The notes below the pieces were generated by a model that did no database searches, had not been told where the DNA came from, and saw nothing but the letters and a program-made list of their open reading frames with translations. Of a stretch of 64,000 bases of DNA, positions 45,610 to 52,528 are shown one piece after another. Location: assembly GCA_024398875.1 (NCBI GenBank), contig JAKSIJ010000007.1:1-64000 (forward strand), in the 5' to 3' direction. Source of the stretch: Fibrobacter sp. Its GTDB lineage: Bacteria; Fibrobacterota; Fibrobacteria; Fibrobacterales; Fibrobacteraceae. The first letter of the stretch is position 1. Each line of letters starts with the position of its first letter. The translations under genes were made by a program, and so were the position numbers.

Positions 45610-46003
45610 TACAAAAGCAAACCAAATTGCGCAAAAAACGCAATTTCAATGCCGAAACACGTCGCAATACGCGACAACTCTTCTTTTAGGGATTTTTTAG
45701 CAGCTTCCGACTGCCATGATGCTTCCATTTCGCAGGCGGAGGCACACTCCTCTGACCAGCCGCGCTACTCGCTGATCCTCATCCTGCTGGGCACCTGAAG
45801 TGCCTGCAACATCGACCTCGCAAGATTTTCTTGCTCAGTCTAGTCGCTTACTTATCCGCTAACGGAAGCAATGTTTATGTGCCGCCCCGGGACCTATAGA
45901 ACAATGCAATAAAGCAATCGTTCCTCACCACACATCAGACGGTGTATTTGCTACACAGCAAATATAATCTATTTGCAGGGAAGTGGCAAAAAAGTTATCT
46001 GAC
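45610..46003. other. non-coding stretch rich in small hairpins
   Basis: No gene is seen here. The middle, GC-rich part carries several perfect small stems: GGCACCTGAAGTGCC (45790-45804), GCAAGATTTTCTTGC (45820-45834), GAGG/CCTC (45739-45752) and CCG-CTAA-CGG near 45857. On the minus strand a reading frame without start runs 45770-45569 but has no recognised motif. It may be a structured RNA or the decayed end of an element. Confidence 0.4.
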
Positions 46004-46413
46004 TTAGTTTTTATTGATTCTCTTTTGCACGGATTGAACATGGTTGGATTGCGTCCAGCAGTTTTCCTTTACTTTTTCCGCCAGGGCATATTGCGCGATT
46101 TCGTTCCGGCGATAATTGCGCATGACGGATTTGACATCCAGTTGAACGCCAACGATTTTGTGGTAGGGTTTAGAGCCGTCCAGCCAGTCGCCGGAAGCGG
46201 TCCCGAGAAAACGCATCATGTACGGGCCGGTTTGGGCTTTTGTCGCAGGTTCTACAAAGCGAAGGATGGCATGGTCATCGCCGGCATCATGGCAATACGG
46301 TAAAAGGAACACATTGTAGATTGCCTCGCCACTTGCGAATCCCTTCTGTTCCGCGAATTCGGCGTACACCATCTGTTTGCTGATGGAACTTGACGTAGGA
46401 AGATTGCCGTTGG
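46004..46413 (-). pseudogene. C-terminal fragment of a LlaJI-like restriction endonuclease
   Basis: The minus-strand frame reads PTSSSISKQMVYAEFAE...IYNVFLLPYCHD...FLGTASGDWLDGSKPYHKIVGVQLDVKSVMRNY, a pattern recalled from the C-terminus of LlaJI/McrC-like nucleases (KQ-Y, FLLPY, and the late GDW...YxxIxGxxxDxxxxM segment). The frame is open only back to a stop at about 46414, just before the end of the Z1 gene, and an internal ATG at 46372 is the only usual start. The N-terminal part is missing, so it was probably truncated when the downstream cassette arrived. Confidence 0.5.
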
Positions 46414-46420
46414 TATAGAA

Positions 46421-48301
46421 TTACATTTTAAAAAACGTGTATCCATCAGGTAATGTAATTGCTGGCATCCATAGAGGGGTCCCGTTCCAGCCTAGATTTC
46501 TTGCTCCAGTCAATCGATACATCACAAATACAATCTTATCTAGATGTTTTTGAATTATTAATCTATCATTCGCAGAAAGCATTGTCCCCGTTCCCGAACT
46601 TATTGCACGATTCCTTTTTACCAATAATAATGCTTTTTTATTTTCAAATTCATCCATCTTCGCAAGAGAATCTAATGCATTAACAAAGTTTTTCGATTGC
46701 CAATCTTCCTGACAAGCACTATCAATCAAGTTCAAAATTTGTTTAAGCAATGAGATGTCAACTTGATACATTTTTTCAGAATCGGGAAAACCAGACATTA
46801 TTTGATCTAGCAACATTAAATCTTTGTTTTGCGGATATGATGCAAAATAATTCACACCTCCAACAAGTAATTGTAATTTTTGAGCATCAATTACGTTCTT
46901 TCTAGTTGGACGAATTCCATTCATATAAAGTAAATGAGTATCATCTAAGCCATTATTTCTAATTTGTCTTACCAATGCATTCTGTGAAGAATTTAACTCT
47001 TGGAAAAGTTTATGAACAAATGGAGGCATATACAATCTAATACTACTTCGATCTCTATCGTAACCAAACATACGGCAATGTTGCCAAAATGTATCTGCCT
47101 GCGGGACCCTCGCCGTTCTTGAATAGTAAACTGTTTGTAGGTGTGGGAATGTTACGCCACGTCCCAAAGTATTTCCTCCAATCACAATATTGAATCCTTT
47201 TGTGATTGTCTGCGATGCATCAGATTCTGAGTTTAATGTGATAACGTTAACCCTCATATCAAACAATAAATCTCTAACACTAGAATAAATCTTGTTGAAT
47301 GACGGGAAATCGGGTTTTGAAGAACGAATGTCACGCCAAACATCTTCAAATGCCTTTTGCTGGATGTCATCATCTATATTCAATAAAATATCATTAAGAT
47401 GAGCCCTGATTTTCAACGCAATCAAATTGTGCTCTTTAATTCGGACACTTGGGTGTACAAGAGCCGAACACGTATCTTTTCCAAGAAGACTCGTTTCTGA
47501 GGCAACAAGAAGAAAATGTCTTACCGCGGTTGCCAAGCCTTCCGTAATTTCTGCATTTTCTTCTTTATTGTCGTCAATTTCTGATTCATCAATTTCGCGA
47601 ATACAAAAAGAGTCTGGTTTGGCAAAGAAAAAGTTTCCTCCAACATAAGCTTCGCCAGGTTCAAAATACGTCACAGCGTCGGGCCTAAAGTCTGATTCCA
47701 AACTTTGTAACATTACTGCTTGAGGTGTTGCCGTGACTTGCATATAAATACAAGAGTTTGCATCATCACGAATAGCTCTTAAATTCATATTAATTGCACT
47801 ATATTCATCCTTATTGACCTTAGTATTAAGACTTCCTGCATCCGCTTCGTCATCAATTATGAAAATAGGGGAATCTTTCAATCGTTGAGAATCAAGAAAT
47901 TCATTTCTCCATTTTTTTAAAATTTTAGAGTTTTTCTTCAAAATCACTAAAGACGGCAAAGTCATATTTTTTTTAAAACGAAGGGTGTCATTTTCGCCAC
48001 AAACAGACACTCCTTCTTGAAAACTTTCCAAAGCTCTTGTAAAAGTTTGATTTTGAAGTTTAGTGTTGTCACTCGTCACAAGCAAAAAGTGATAAAAACC
48101 CGCATCTATAGCGGCAGCCATTACTCCAAACATATGACTTGTCTTTCCACTTTGCACTTCACCTAAAAGAAGCTCGTTGAAAAACTTTTTCTTAAATCCT
48201 GCAAGAAGGTCTTTTTTTAGAATTTTGTTAGCAGTATCTTGAATACTTTTTTTAGTGTCCTCAAAAGGCACAGACGACAAATATTTTTCCAAATAACTCA
48301 T
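46421..48301 (-). CDS. Z1-domain ATPase/helicase-like protein
   Basis: The 626-residue protein belongs to the Z1-domain family, a superfamily-II-like ATPase found next to restriction enzymes. Walker A is GEVQSGKT (47-54), Walker B-like IIDDEAD near 150, a VTATPQ motif near 188, and GNTLGRGVTFPHLQTVYYSRTARVPQADTFWQHCRMFGYDRDRS (helicase motif V/VI equivalent). It starts three bases after the nuclease stop, so it is the third gene of the methyltransferase-nuclease-Z1 operon. It probably drives translocation or remodelling during restriction. A-T-rich codon use contrasts with core genes. Confidence 0.82.
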   Translation of the reverse strand: MSYLEKYLSSVPFEDTKKSIQDTANKILKKDLLAGFKKKFFNELLLGEVQSGKTSHMFGVMAAAIDAGFYHFLLVTSDNTKLQNQTFTRALESFQEGVSVCGENDTLRFKKNMTLPSLVILKKNSKILKKWRNEFLDSQRLKDSPIFIIDDEADAGSLNTKVNKDEYSAINMNLRAIRDDANSCIYMQVTATPQAVMLQSLESDFRPDAVTYFEPGEAYVGGNFFFAKPDSFCIREIDESEIDDNKEENAEITEGLATAVRHFLLVASETSLLGKDTCSALVHPSVRIKEHNLIALKIRAHLNDILLNIDDDIQQKAFEDVWRDIRSSKPDFPSFNKIYSSVRDLLFDMRVNVITLNSESDASQTITKGFNIVIGGNTLGRGVTFPHLQTVYYSRTARVPQADTFWQHCRMFGYDRDRSSIRLYMPPFVHKLFQELNSSQNALVRQIRNNGLDDTHLLYMNGIRPTRKNVIDAQKLQLLVGGVNYFASYPQNKDLMLLDQIMSGFPDSEKMYQVDISLLKQILNLIDSACQEDWQSKNFVNALDSLAKMDEFENKKALLLVKRNRAISSGTGTMLSANDRLIIQKHLDKIVFVMYRLTGARNLGWNGTPLWMPAITLPDGYTFFKM

Positions 48302-48304
48302 TGG

Positions 48305-49348
48305 CTACACTCCAAAATCCAAGAACCACTCATTTTCATTGAGACGAATCATCTTCATTGTATTTCGTCCATACGAACTCAAGACACTCTCCGTAACCGG
48401 TTTTCCAGAAATTAAAGAGCCAGCATTTTCAAGACGGCCTTTCAACCATTTTCCTAGAATTCTCAAATCTTTAGCAGATCTAAGGTTCTTTGAATAGTCG
48501 CCACTTGTTTTACATTGAAATGTAAAACCATCGTCCGTATAAACAGTGAATTCTCTTTTTTGTGGATAGCTAGTTTCACCAGTTATAGATTTGGGGACAA
48601 TTAATTCAACCTCGTACCAATCTCTCGGTAACGTAATACCGTTAGCAGTATTTTCGCGACCTTTTCCAAAAAAAACGTTCAGATTACTCTTTTCTTCTGT
48701 TTTCAAAGGTATTTCAAATACTTTCTTCGACTTTTCCGCAAGAACTTTTAGCGAGGCCAGTTTTTCATCGCTAATCTTTTTAACATCAAGATAATTCTCA
48801 AATAACTTTCGGTCATTCTGGATTTTCACATCTTCATTACGAACATCTTGTAATGAAATGCAGTTTTTATCTCTAAGTTCGGAAAAGAAAGTTTTTAGTG
48901 GTTTTGTGATTCCTATTTCATCAGTAAAAACGTCATTATCAAAAACACGTTCCATGATGTTTAATTTGGATATATTACTTGATCCAACTATTGATTTGTA
49001 TTTGTTTTGAAAATATTTGACGAGATATATTTTGCCATGATATTTCGTTCTATTAGCGAGATAGACGCAGCCTCGTTCACCTTTTTGCAAAATTTCGTTC
49101 AAATATTTCAAGCCATCGTATTGAGCTTGTGTAAATCCTTCAAAATAGTGCATTCCAATTATGAGTTCTAGATGGGCAGAATATTCTTTTTCATATAGAC
49201 CTACTAGTTTTGCAATAGATTCTTCGGAGCAATATCCTGTAGCGATAGAAATTTCTTGAGCTCCATCTAACATGGAATCAAATGTGTCGATAAAAGTTTT
49301 CCCTCTCCACTCTACTGGGAAATAGCTTGCTCCCAATAGCTCTATCAT
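48305..49348 (-). CDS. NgoFVII-like restriction endonuclease with phospholipase D fold
   Basis: The 347-residue protein starts with a phospholipase-D-type nuclease domain. His104 and Lys106 in YHGKIYLVKY, then GSSN at 122-125, form one HxK...GSxN catalytic set; such enzymes (BfiI, NgoFVII) work as dimers with a single HKD motif each and need no metal. The C-terminal ~130 residues (VELIVPKSITGETSYPQKREFTVYTDDG) would be the B3-like DNA-recognition domain. It overlaps the methyltransferase stop by ATGA and is followed by Z1. Its sequence specificity cannot be told. Confidence 0.8.
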   Translation of the reverse strand: MIELLGASYFPVEWRGKTFIDTFDSMLDGAQEISIATGYCSEESIAKLVGLYEKEYSAHLELIIGMHYFEGFTQAQYDGLKYLNEILQKGERGCVYLANRTKYHGKIYLVKYFQNKYKSIVGSSNISKLNIMERVFDNDVFTDEIGITKPLKTFFSELRDKNCISLQDVRNEDVKIQNDRKLFENYLDVKKISDEKLASLKVLAEKSKKVFEIPLKTEEKSNLNVFFGKGRENTANGITLPRDWYEVELIVPKSITGETSYPQKREFTVYTDDGFTFQCKTSGDYSKNLRSAKDLRILGKWLKGRLENAGSLISGKPVTESVLSSYGRNTMKMIRLNENEWFLDFGV

Positions 49349-50463
49349 TTCAAGCCTCTTTGCTGATAATCATACATCAAGCGATCTTTTATAGAAAGCT
49401 TTTGCAGTTCTTTGTTGATTTTTTTAATATCAACTCGTTGATAATTGTTTGAAAAAAGAGGTTTCAAAGTTTTTGCAATAAGCTTAACACCTGTAGGAGG
49501 TACCGCGTTCCCAATTTGTCTACGAACTTCAGCAATTGATCCCTCAAAAACAAAATTGTCTGGGAAGGTTTGAATTCTGGCGCGTTCTCGATTTGTTAAC
49601 GGCCTAGGTTCAGGATAATGATAGCCCCATGTTCCTCCGCCTCCAGCAGCGATAATTGTTGTAGAAGGTTCGCTTCTGTGAATTCGACGATACACATGGC
49701 TAATCATTCCCTTTACATACAAGGGGTCATCTGGAGAAATATCTGTAAAATTACCACCCTCAGAAATTTTTTCAAGGCGTTTTCTTACCTTTTCTGTAAT
49801 GTTGATGATTTCGTTGTTTGCAGAGACTTTTTCAACATTTTTGAATGCGTCACCAACAGTGACGTAAGGTTGTGAGCCTCTTGGCCCATGAGTCGGTGCT
49901 GGGTGAATGAAATTAAATCCCAAATCTAATCGTATTCCAACGAGAAGCACCCTTTCTCTAAATTGAGGAACCCCATATTCCGCAAAATTGTAAAGTTGCA
50001 TTTTCACCATGTAACCTGGTCCAATTTTGCTAAAATCTTCGATAATTTGTTTTATAGCTCGGCCATCATTTGCGGTAAGAAGACCCTTCACATTTTCAGC
50101 CACAAACGCTTTAGGTTTCTTAGCCGCAATAAAGCGCAAGAAATTTTTGTAGAGGCTGCCTCTATTTCCTTCTAGCCCAGGCTGTTTCCAAATGATAGAG
50201 AAATCTTGACAAGGGAAACCTCCAATAATTAGGTCGCAGTCTGGAATGCTTTTATCTATATCAGGCTCAATGTTCTCAATATTCTCGGAAGTTATAACAT
50301 CGCCAAAATGGTTTCGAAATGTTTTAACAGCCCATTCATTGATGTCGTTTGCCCAAACGGTTTTGTAACCACCAACTTGTTCAAAGCCCAAATCAAGTCC
50401 ACCACACCCAGAAAATAAAGAAAGGACTTTTATTTCCTTTTGTTTGGTCTTTTTTCCCGCCAT
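49345..50463 (-). CDS. DNA (cytosine-5) methyltransferase
   Basis: This is a C5-cytosine methyltransferase of 372 residues with start ATG at 50463; a TTG-initiated frame to 50520 is less likely. Conserved motifs: I (LSLFSGCGGLDLGFEQVG), IV with catalytic Cys (GGFPCQDFS), VI (VAENVKGLL), VIII (QFRERVLLVG), IX (RRIHRSEPSTTI) and X (VRRQIGNAVPP). It is the first gene of an operon with a PLD nuclease and a Z1 ATPase and presumably protects the host's recognition sites. The target-recognition region (about 240-300) is short. Confidence 0.93.
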   Translation of the reverse strand: MAGKKTKQKEIKVLSLFSGCGGLDLGFEQVGGYKTVWANDINEWAVKTFRNHFGDVITSENIENIEPDIDKSIPDCDLIIGGFPCQDFSIIWKQPGLEGNRGSLYKNFLRFIAAKKPKAFVAENVKGLLTANDGRAIKQIIEDFSKIGPGYMVKMQLYNFAEYGVPQFRERVLLVGIRLDLGFNFIHPAPTHGPRGSQPYVTVGDAFKNVEKVSANNEIINITEKVRKRLEKISEGGNFTDISPDDPLYVKGMISHVYRRIHRSEPSTTIIAAGGGGTWGYHYPEPRPLTNRERARIQTFPDNFVFEGSIAEVRRQIGNAVPPTGVKLIAKTLKPLFSNNYQRVDIKKINKELQKLSIKDRLMYDYQQRGLK

Positions 50464-50587
50464 GTATGTCTCTCGCTCCTCGCGTTGAAAGTGAACGAGT
50501 TCACCCTCATTCGGGAGCAAGAAACCGCGATGTCAGAACAAATAAAGAAAACGCTCGCACGCGCGTGAGTACGCGTAAACAGCACGG

Positions 50588-50602
50588 CCTATCAATCATA
50601 GG
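50588..50602. promoter_or_regulatory. palindrome upstream of the methyltransferase gene
   Basis: CCTATCAATCATAGG has five-base arms and a five-base centre, 125 bases from the methyltransferase ATG. It might be an operator or part of a leader; nothing proves it. Confidence 0.3.
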
Positions 50603-50626
50603 TCGCCGAACGTTTGTCTTATTTCG

Positions 50627-50654
50627 TGTTCAGAAATTGTCGAAGTTTCAGGTG
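50627..50654. repeat. 28-bp direct repeat, copy 1
   Basis: Identical over 28 bases to 50901-50928, with extended imperfect similarity on both sides (shared GTCGCC upstream and AAGAGCAAA downstream). Spacing between copies is 274 bases. Confidence 0.8.
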
Positions 50655-50900
50655 CGAATAAGAGCAAACCCAACAAGAGCCGCTCCTGTCGCGAAACTTC
50701 CACACGATACAAATGAAAAAGGCGTGAGGCTGAATGCGCTTACCCACCTTAGGCCTTCGACTGCCATGAACAAATAAACGCAAACAACCCACGCCCCAAA
50801 AGGTCGCACTACACAAGGGCAAACCGATATACAGAATACCAATGTGGTAGAACGATGCGGTAGAGTAAACCACCGCAGACGTGAGCGTCGCCTTATTCCC

Positions 50901-50928
50901 TGTTCAGAAATTGTCGAAGTTTCAGGTG
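50901..50928. repeat. 28-bp direct repeat, copy 2
   Basis: Second perfect copy of the 28-base repeat, starting TGTTCAGAAATTGTC. The pair frames a GC-richer core of about 246 bases. Confidence 0.8.
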
Positions 50929-51050
50929 AGGAACAAGAGCAAAACTCTTTATGTACGATAAAAATATAACTAATCCGCATGTCAGTAGATGTCAAAACGC
51001 ATGAATTTTGAGCGATGGAAAATTGCATCGCCCACAGCGGCCTTTGTAAC

Positions 51051-51092
51051 CGCATCTTGGGCGGTGCCGATTTTTTCAAGAAAATTGCGCGG
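51051..51092. repeat. 42-bp direct repeat, upstream copy
   Basis: Begins CGCATCTTGGGCGG and ends AAAATTGCGCGG; 41 of 42 bases equal 51501-51542. It lies about 95 bases before the dinJ gene start. Confidence 0.88.
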
Positions 51093-51140
51093 CTGAACCG
51101 ACTCAGGATGATTGGTGTTTAATTTTTTAATTACAAACAA

Positions 51141-51169
51141 TTGACAAACAAATACATTTATCATATATT
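51141..51169 (+). promoter_or_regulatory. dinJ promoter (consensus sigma-70)
   Basis: TTGACA (51141-51146), a 17-base spacer and TATATT (51164-51169). A Shine-Dalgarno GAGG follows at 51177-51180, six bases before the ATG at 51187. Confidence 0.75.
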
Positions 51170-51186
51170 TTACAATGAGGTTAAAT

Positions 51187-51498
51187 ATGGCGACATCATT
51201 ACTACAAATTCGAATGGATGAAGATTTGAAAAACCAAGCGGCCGAGTTGTTCGAAAGTCTCGGCATGGACATCCCTACCGCAATTCGGGTGTTTTTCAAG
51301 CGAGCCCTTGTCGAAAAAGGTTTGCCCTTTGATGTCAAGGCCACGTCGTCAAATGAAGTTGATGACCCGATGGGACTTTTGTCTTCGCTTCAAGCCCTGA
51401 ATGCCAATGCTCAAAAAAATGGAACCGCCGGCATGAGCGAAGAGGAGATCGAAGCCGAAATCAAGCTGATGCACGAGGAGCGGAGGAAGAAAAAATAG
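51187..51498 (+). CDS. RelB/DinJ-family antitoxin, no adjacent toxin
   Basis: The 103-residue ribbon-helix-helix protein matches the DinJ/RelB family: SLLQIRMDEDLKNQAAELFESLGMDIPTAIRVFFKRALVEKGLPFDV. DinJ normally pairs with YafQ just downstream; here the gene is followed in 3 bases by a 42-base direct repeat, then a KilA-N gene. Start at 51187 is chosen because GAGG lies six bases before it; the ATG at 51175 lacks such spacing. It may be an orphan antitoxin or have lost its toxin. Confidence 0.87.
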   Translation: MATSLLQIRMDEDLKNQAAELFESLGMDIPTAIRVFFKRALVEKGLPFDVKATSSNEVDDPMGLLSSLQALNANAQKNGTAGMSEEEIEAEIKLMHEERRKKK

Positions 51499-51500
51499 TC

Positions 51501-51542
51501 CGCATCTTGGGCGGCGCCGATTTTTTCAAGAAAATTGCGCGG
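51501..51542. repeat. 42-bp direct repeat, downstream copy
   Basis: One mismatch (C for T) against 51051-51092. It starts three bases after the dinJ stop, so the antitoxin gene with its promoter sits between the two copies. Confidence 0.88.
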
Positions 51543-51585
51543 TCTGTTGCTTTTTCGCTTAATTTTAGTTATATTTTGTTCACTA

Positions 51586-51630
51586 GCACATTTGTGCATT
51601 TGTTTTGTGTTTTTCAGCTTGTAACACAAA
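51586..51630 (+). promoter_or_regulatory. KilA-N leader element, copy 1
   Basis: GCACATTTGTGC (51586-51597), then TTTGTGT (51604-51610) complementary to ACACAAA (51624-51630). The second hairpin arm directly precedes and partly covers the AAAGGAG Shine-Dalgarno. A matching element precedes the second KilA-N gene. Confidence 0.6.
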
Positions 51631-51639
51631 GGAGTGAAT

Positions 51640-52449
51640 ATGAGCAAGATCGAAGTCATGAATACAGGCATATCCCTTAGAAAAAATAATGACGGGGATT
51701 ATATAAGTTTAACGGATATGGCGAAATACAAGAATTCCGAGGCTACAGGTCTTGTCATTTCTCATTGGCTCAGTACACGTTTTGCAATCGATTTTTTAGG
51801 AATTTGGGAAACTATAAACAATCCCAATTTTAATGTTACTGAATTCAGTAACATTAAAATGAATGCTGGTGCAAACGGAAATGTTCTTTCCGCAAAGCAA
51901 TGGATTGAAAAAACAAACGCTATTGGCATCGTTTCTTCTGCAGGTCGATATGGAGGGACCTACGCACATTCCGACATAGCTTTTGAATTCGGTTCTTGGC
52001 TCAGTCCGGAGTTCAAATACTATCTAATTAGAGAGTACCAGCGTCTCAAGGCGGCCGAACAGGCAGAGCTCGGCTGGTCCGTCAAGCGGGAACTCTCAAA
52101 AATTAATTATCGAATTCACACGGACGCCATTAAGCAGAACTTGATTCCTGCGACGCTTACTTCACGCGAGACGTCCATTGTGTATGCAAGCGAGGCCGAC
52201 GTTTTGAACATGGCCCTGTTCGGCTTTACTGCGGCGGAGTGGCGCGAGTCAAATCCTACGTTGCCTGGGAATGTTCGGGATTATGCGACAGTCAACCAGC
52301 TGATTTGCCTCAGCAACATGGAATCGCTGAACTCCGTATTGATTAACGAAGGTGTGGCGCAAAGTGAACGTCTTGTCAAGCTGAACCAAATTGCCATCTC
52401 GCAGATGACGGTTCTTGAAAACATCGAGGGACGAAAAATTTTGAAGTAG
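51640..52449 (+). CDS. KilA-N domain protein, first of a tandem pair
   Basis: KilA-N is a DNA-binding domain of phage and mobile-element proteins. This 269-residue protein has it at about 20-135 (DYISLTDMAKYKNSEATGLVISHWLS, then NAIGIVSSAGRYGGTYAHSDIAFEFGSWLSPEFKYYLIREYQRL). The C-terminal 135 residues are helical and nearly identical to the next gene's, whereas N-terminal halves differ. ATG at 51640 follows AAAGGAG by five bases. Antirepressor or transcription-regulator roles are typical of the family. Confidence 0.85.
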   Translation: MSKIEVMNTGISLRKNNDGDYISLTDMAKYKNSEATGLVISHWLSTRFAIDFLGIWETINNPNFNVTEFSNIKMNAGANGNVLSAKQWIEKTNAIGIVSSAGRYGGTYAHSDIAFEFGSWLSPEFKYYLIREYQRLKAAEQAELGWSVKRELSKINYRIHTDAIKQNLIPATLTSRETSIVYASEADVLNMALFGFTAAEWRESNPTLPGNVRDYATVNQLICLSNMESLNSVLINEGVAQSERLVKLNQIAISQMTVLENIEGRKILK

Positions 52450-52471
52450 CCTTGACCGTTTTGAAAATTTC

Positions 52472-52519
52472 GCACATTTGTGCATTTGTTTTGTGTTTTT
52501 TTTCAGCTTGTAACACAAA
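52472..52519 (+). promoter_or_regulatory. KilA-N leader element, copy 2
   Basis: GCACATTTGTGC (52472-52483), then TTTGTGT (52490-52496) and ACACAAA (52513-52519), three extra T in the loop compared with copy 1. The Shine-Dalgarno AAAGGAG overlaps the 3' arm. Confidence 0.6.
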
Positions 52520-52528
52520 GGAGTAAAG

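Larger units (their letters stand above)
50464..51186. other. repeat-rich gap without a credible gene
   Basis: About 720 bases between the methyltransferase start and the DinJ gene hold no credible coding gene. Overlapping frames on both strands (for example minus 50648-51079) have no recognised domain. It contains a 15-base palindrome (50588-50602), two 28-base direct repeats and one of a pair of 42-base repeats, then the dinJ promoter. Confidence 0.6.

Noticed and set aside
45983-46303. Plus-strand frame of 106 codons opposite the LlaJI-like fragment
   Set aside because: The minus strand shows family-like patterns; the plus frame has no motif or ribosome-binding site.
45704-50765. Twelve-base match CGACTGCCATGA at about 45708 and 50758
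   Set aside because: Similarity does not extend beyond 12 bases and can be chance in 64 kb.
50648-51079. Minus-strand frame of 143 codons with a hydrophobic stretch
   Set aside because: No ribosome-binding site or domain is seen, and it overlaps both copies of the 28-bp direct repeat and most of one 42-bp repeat, so it is probably non-coding.
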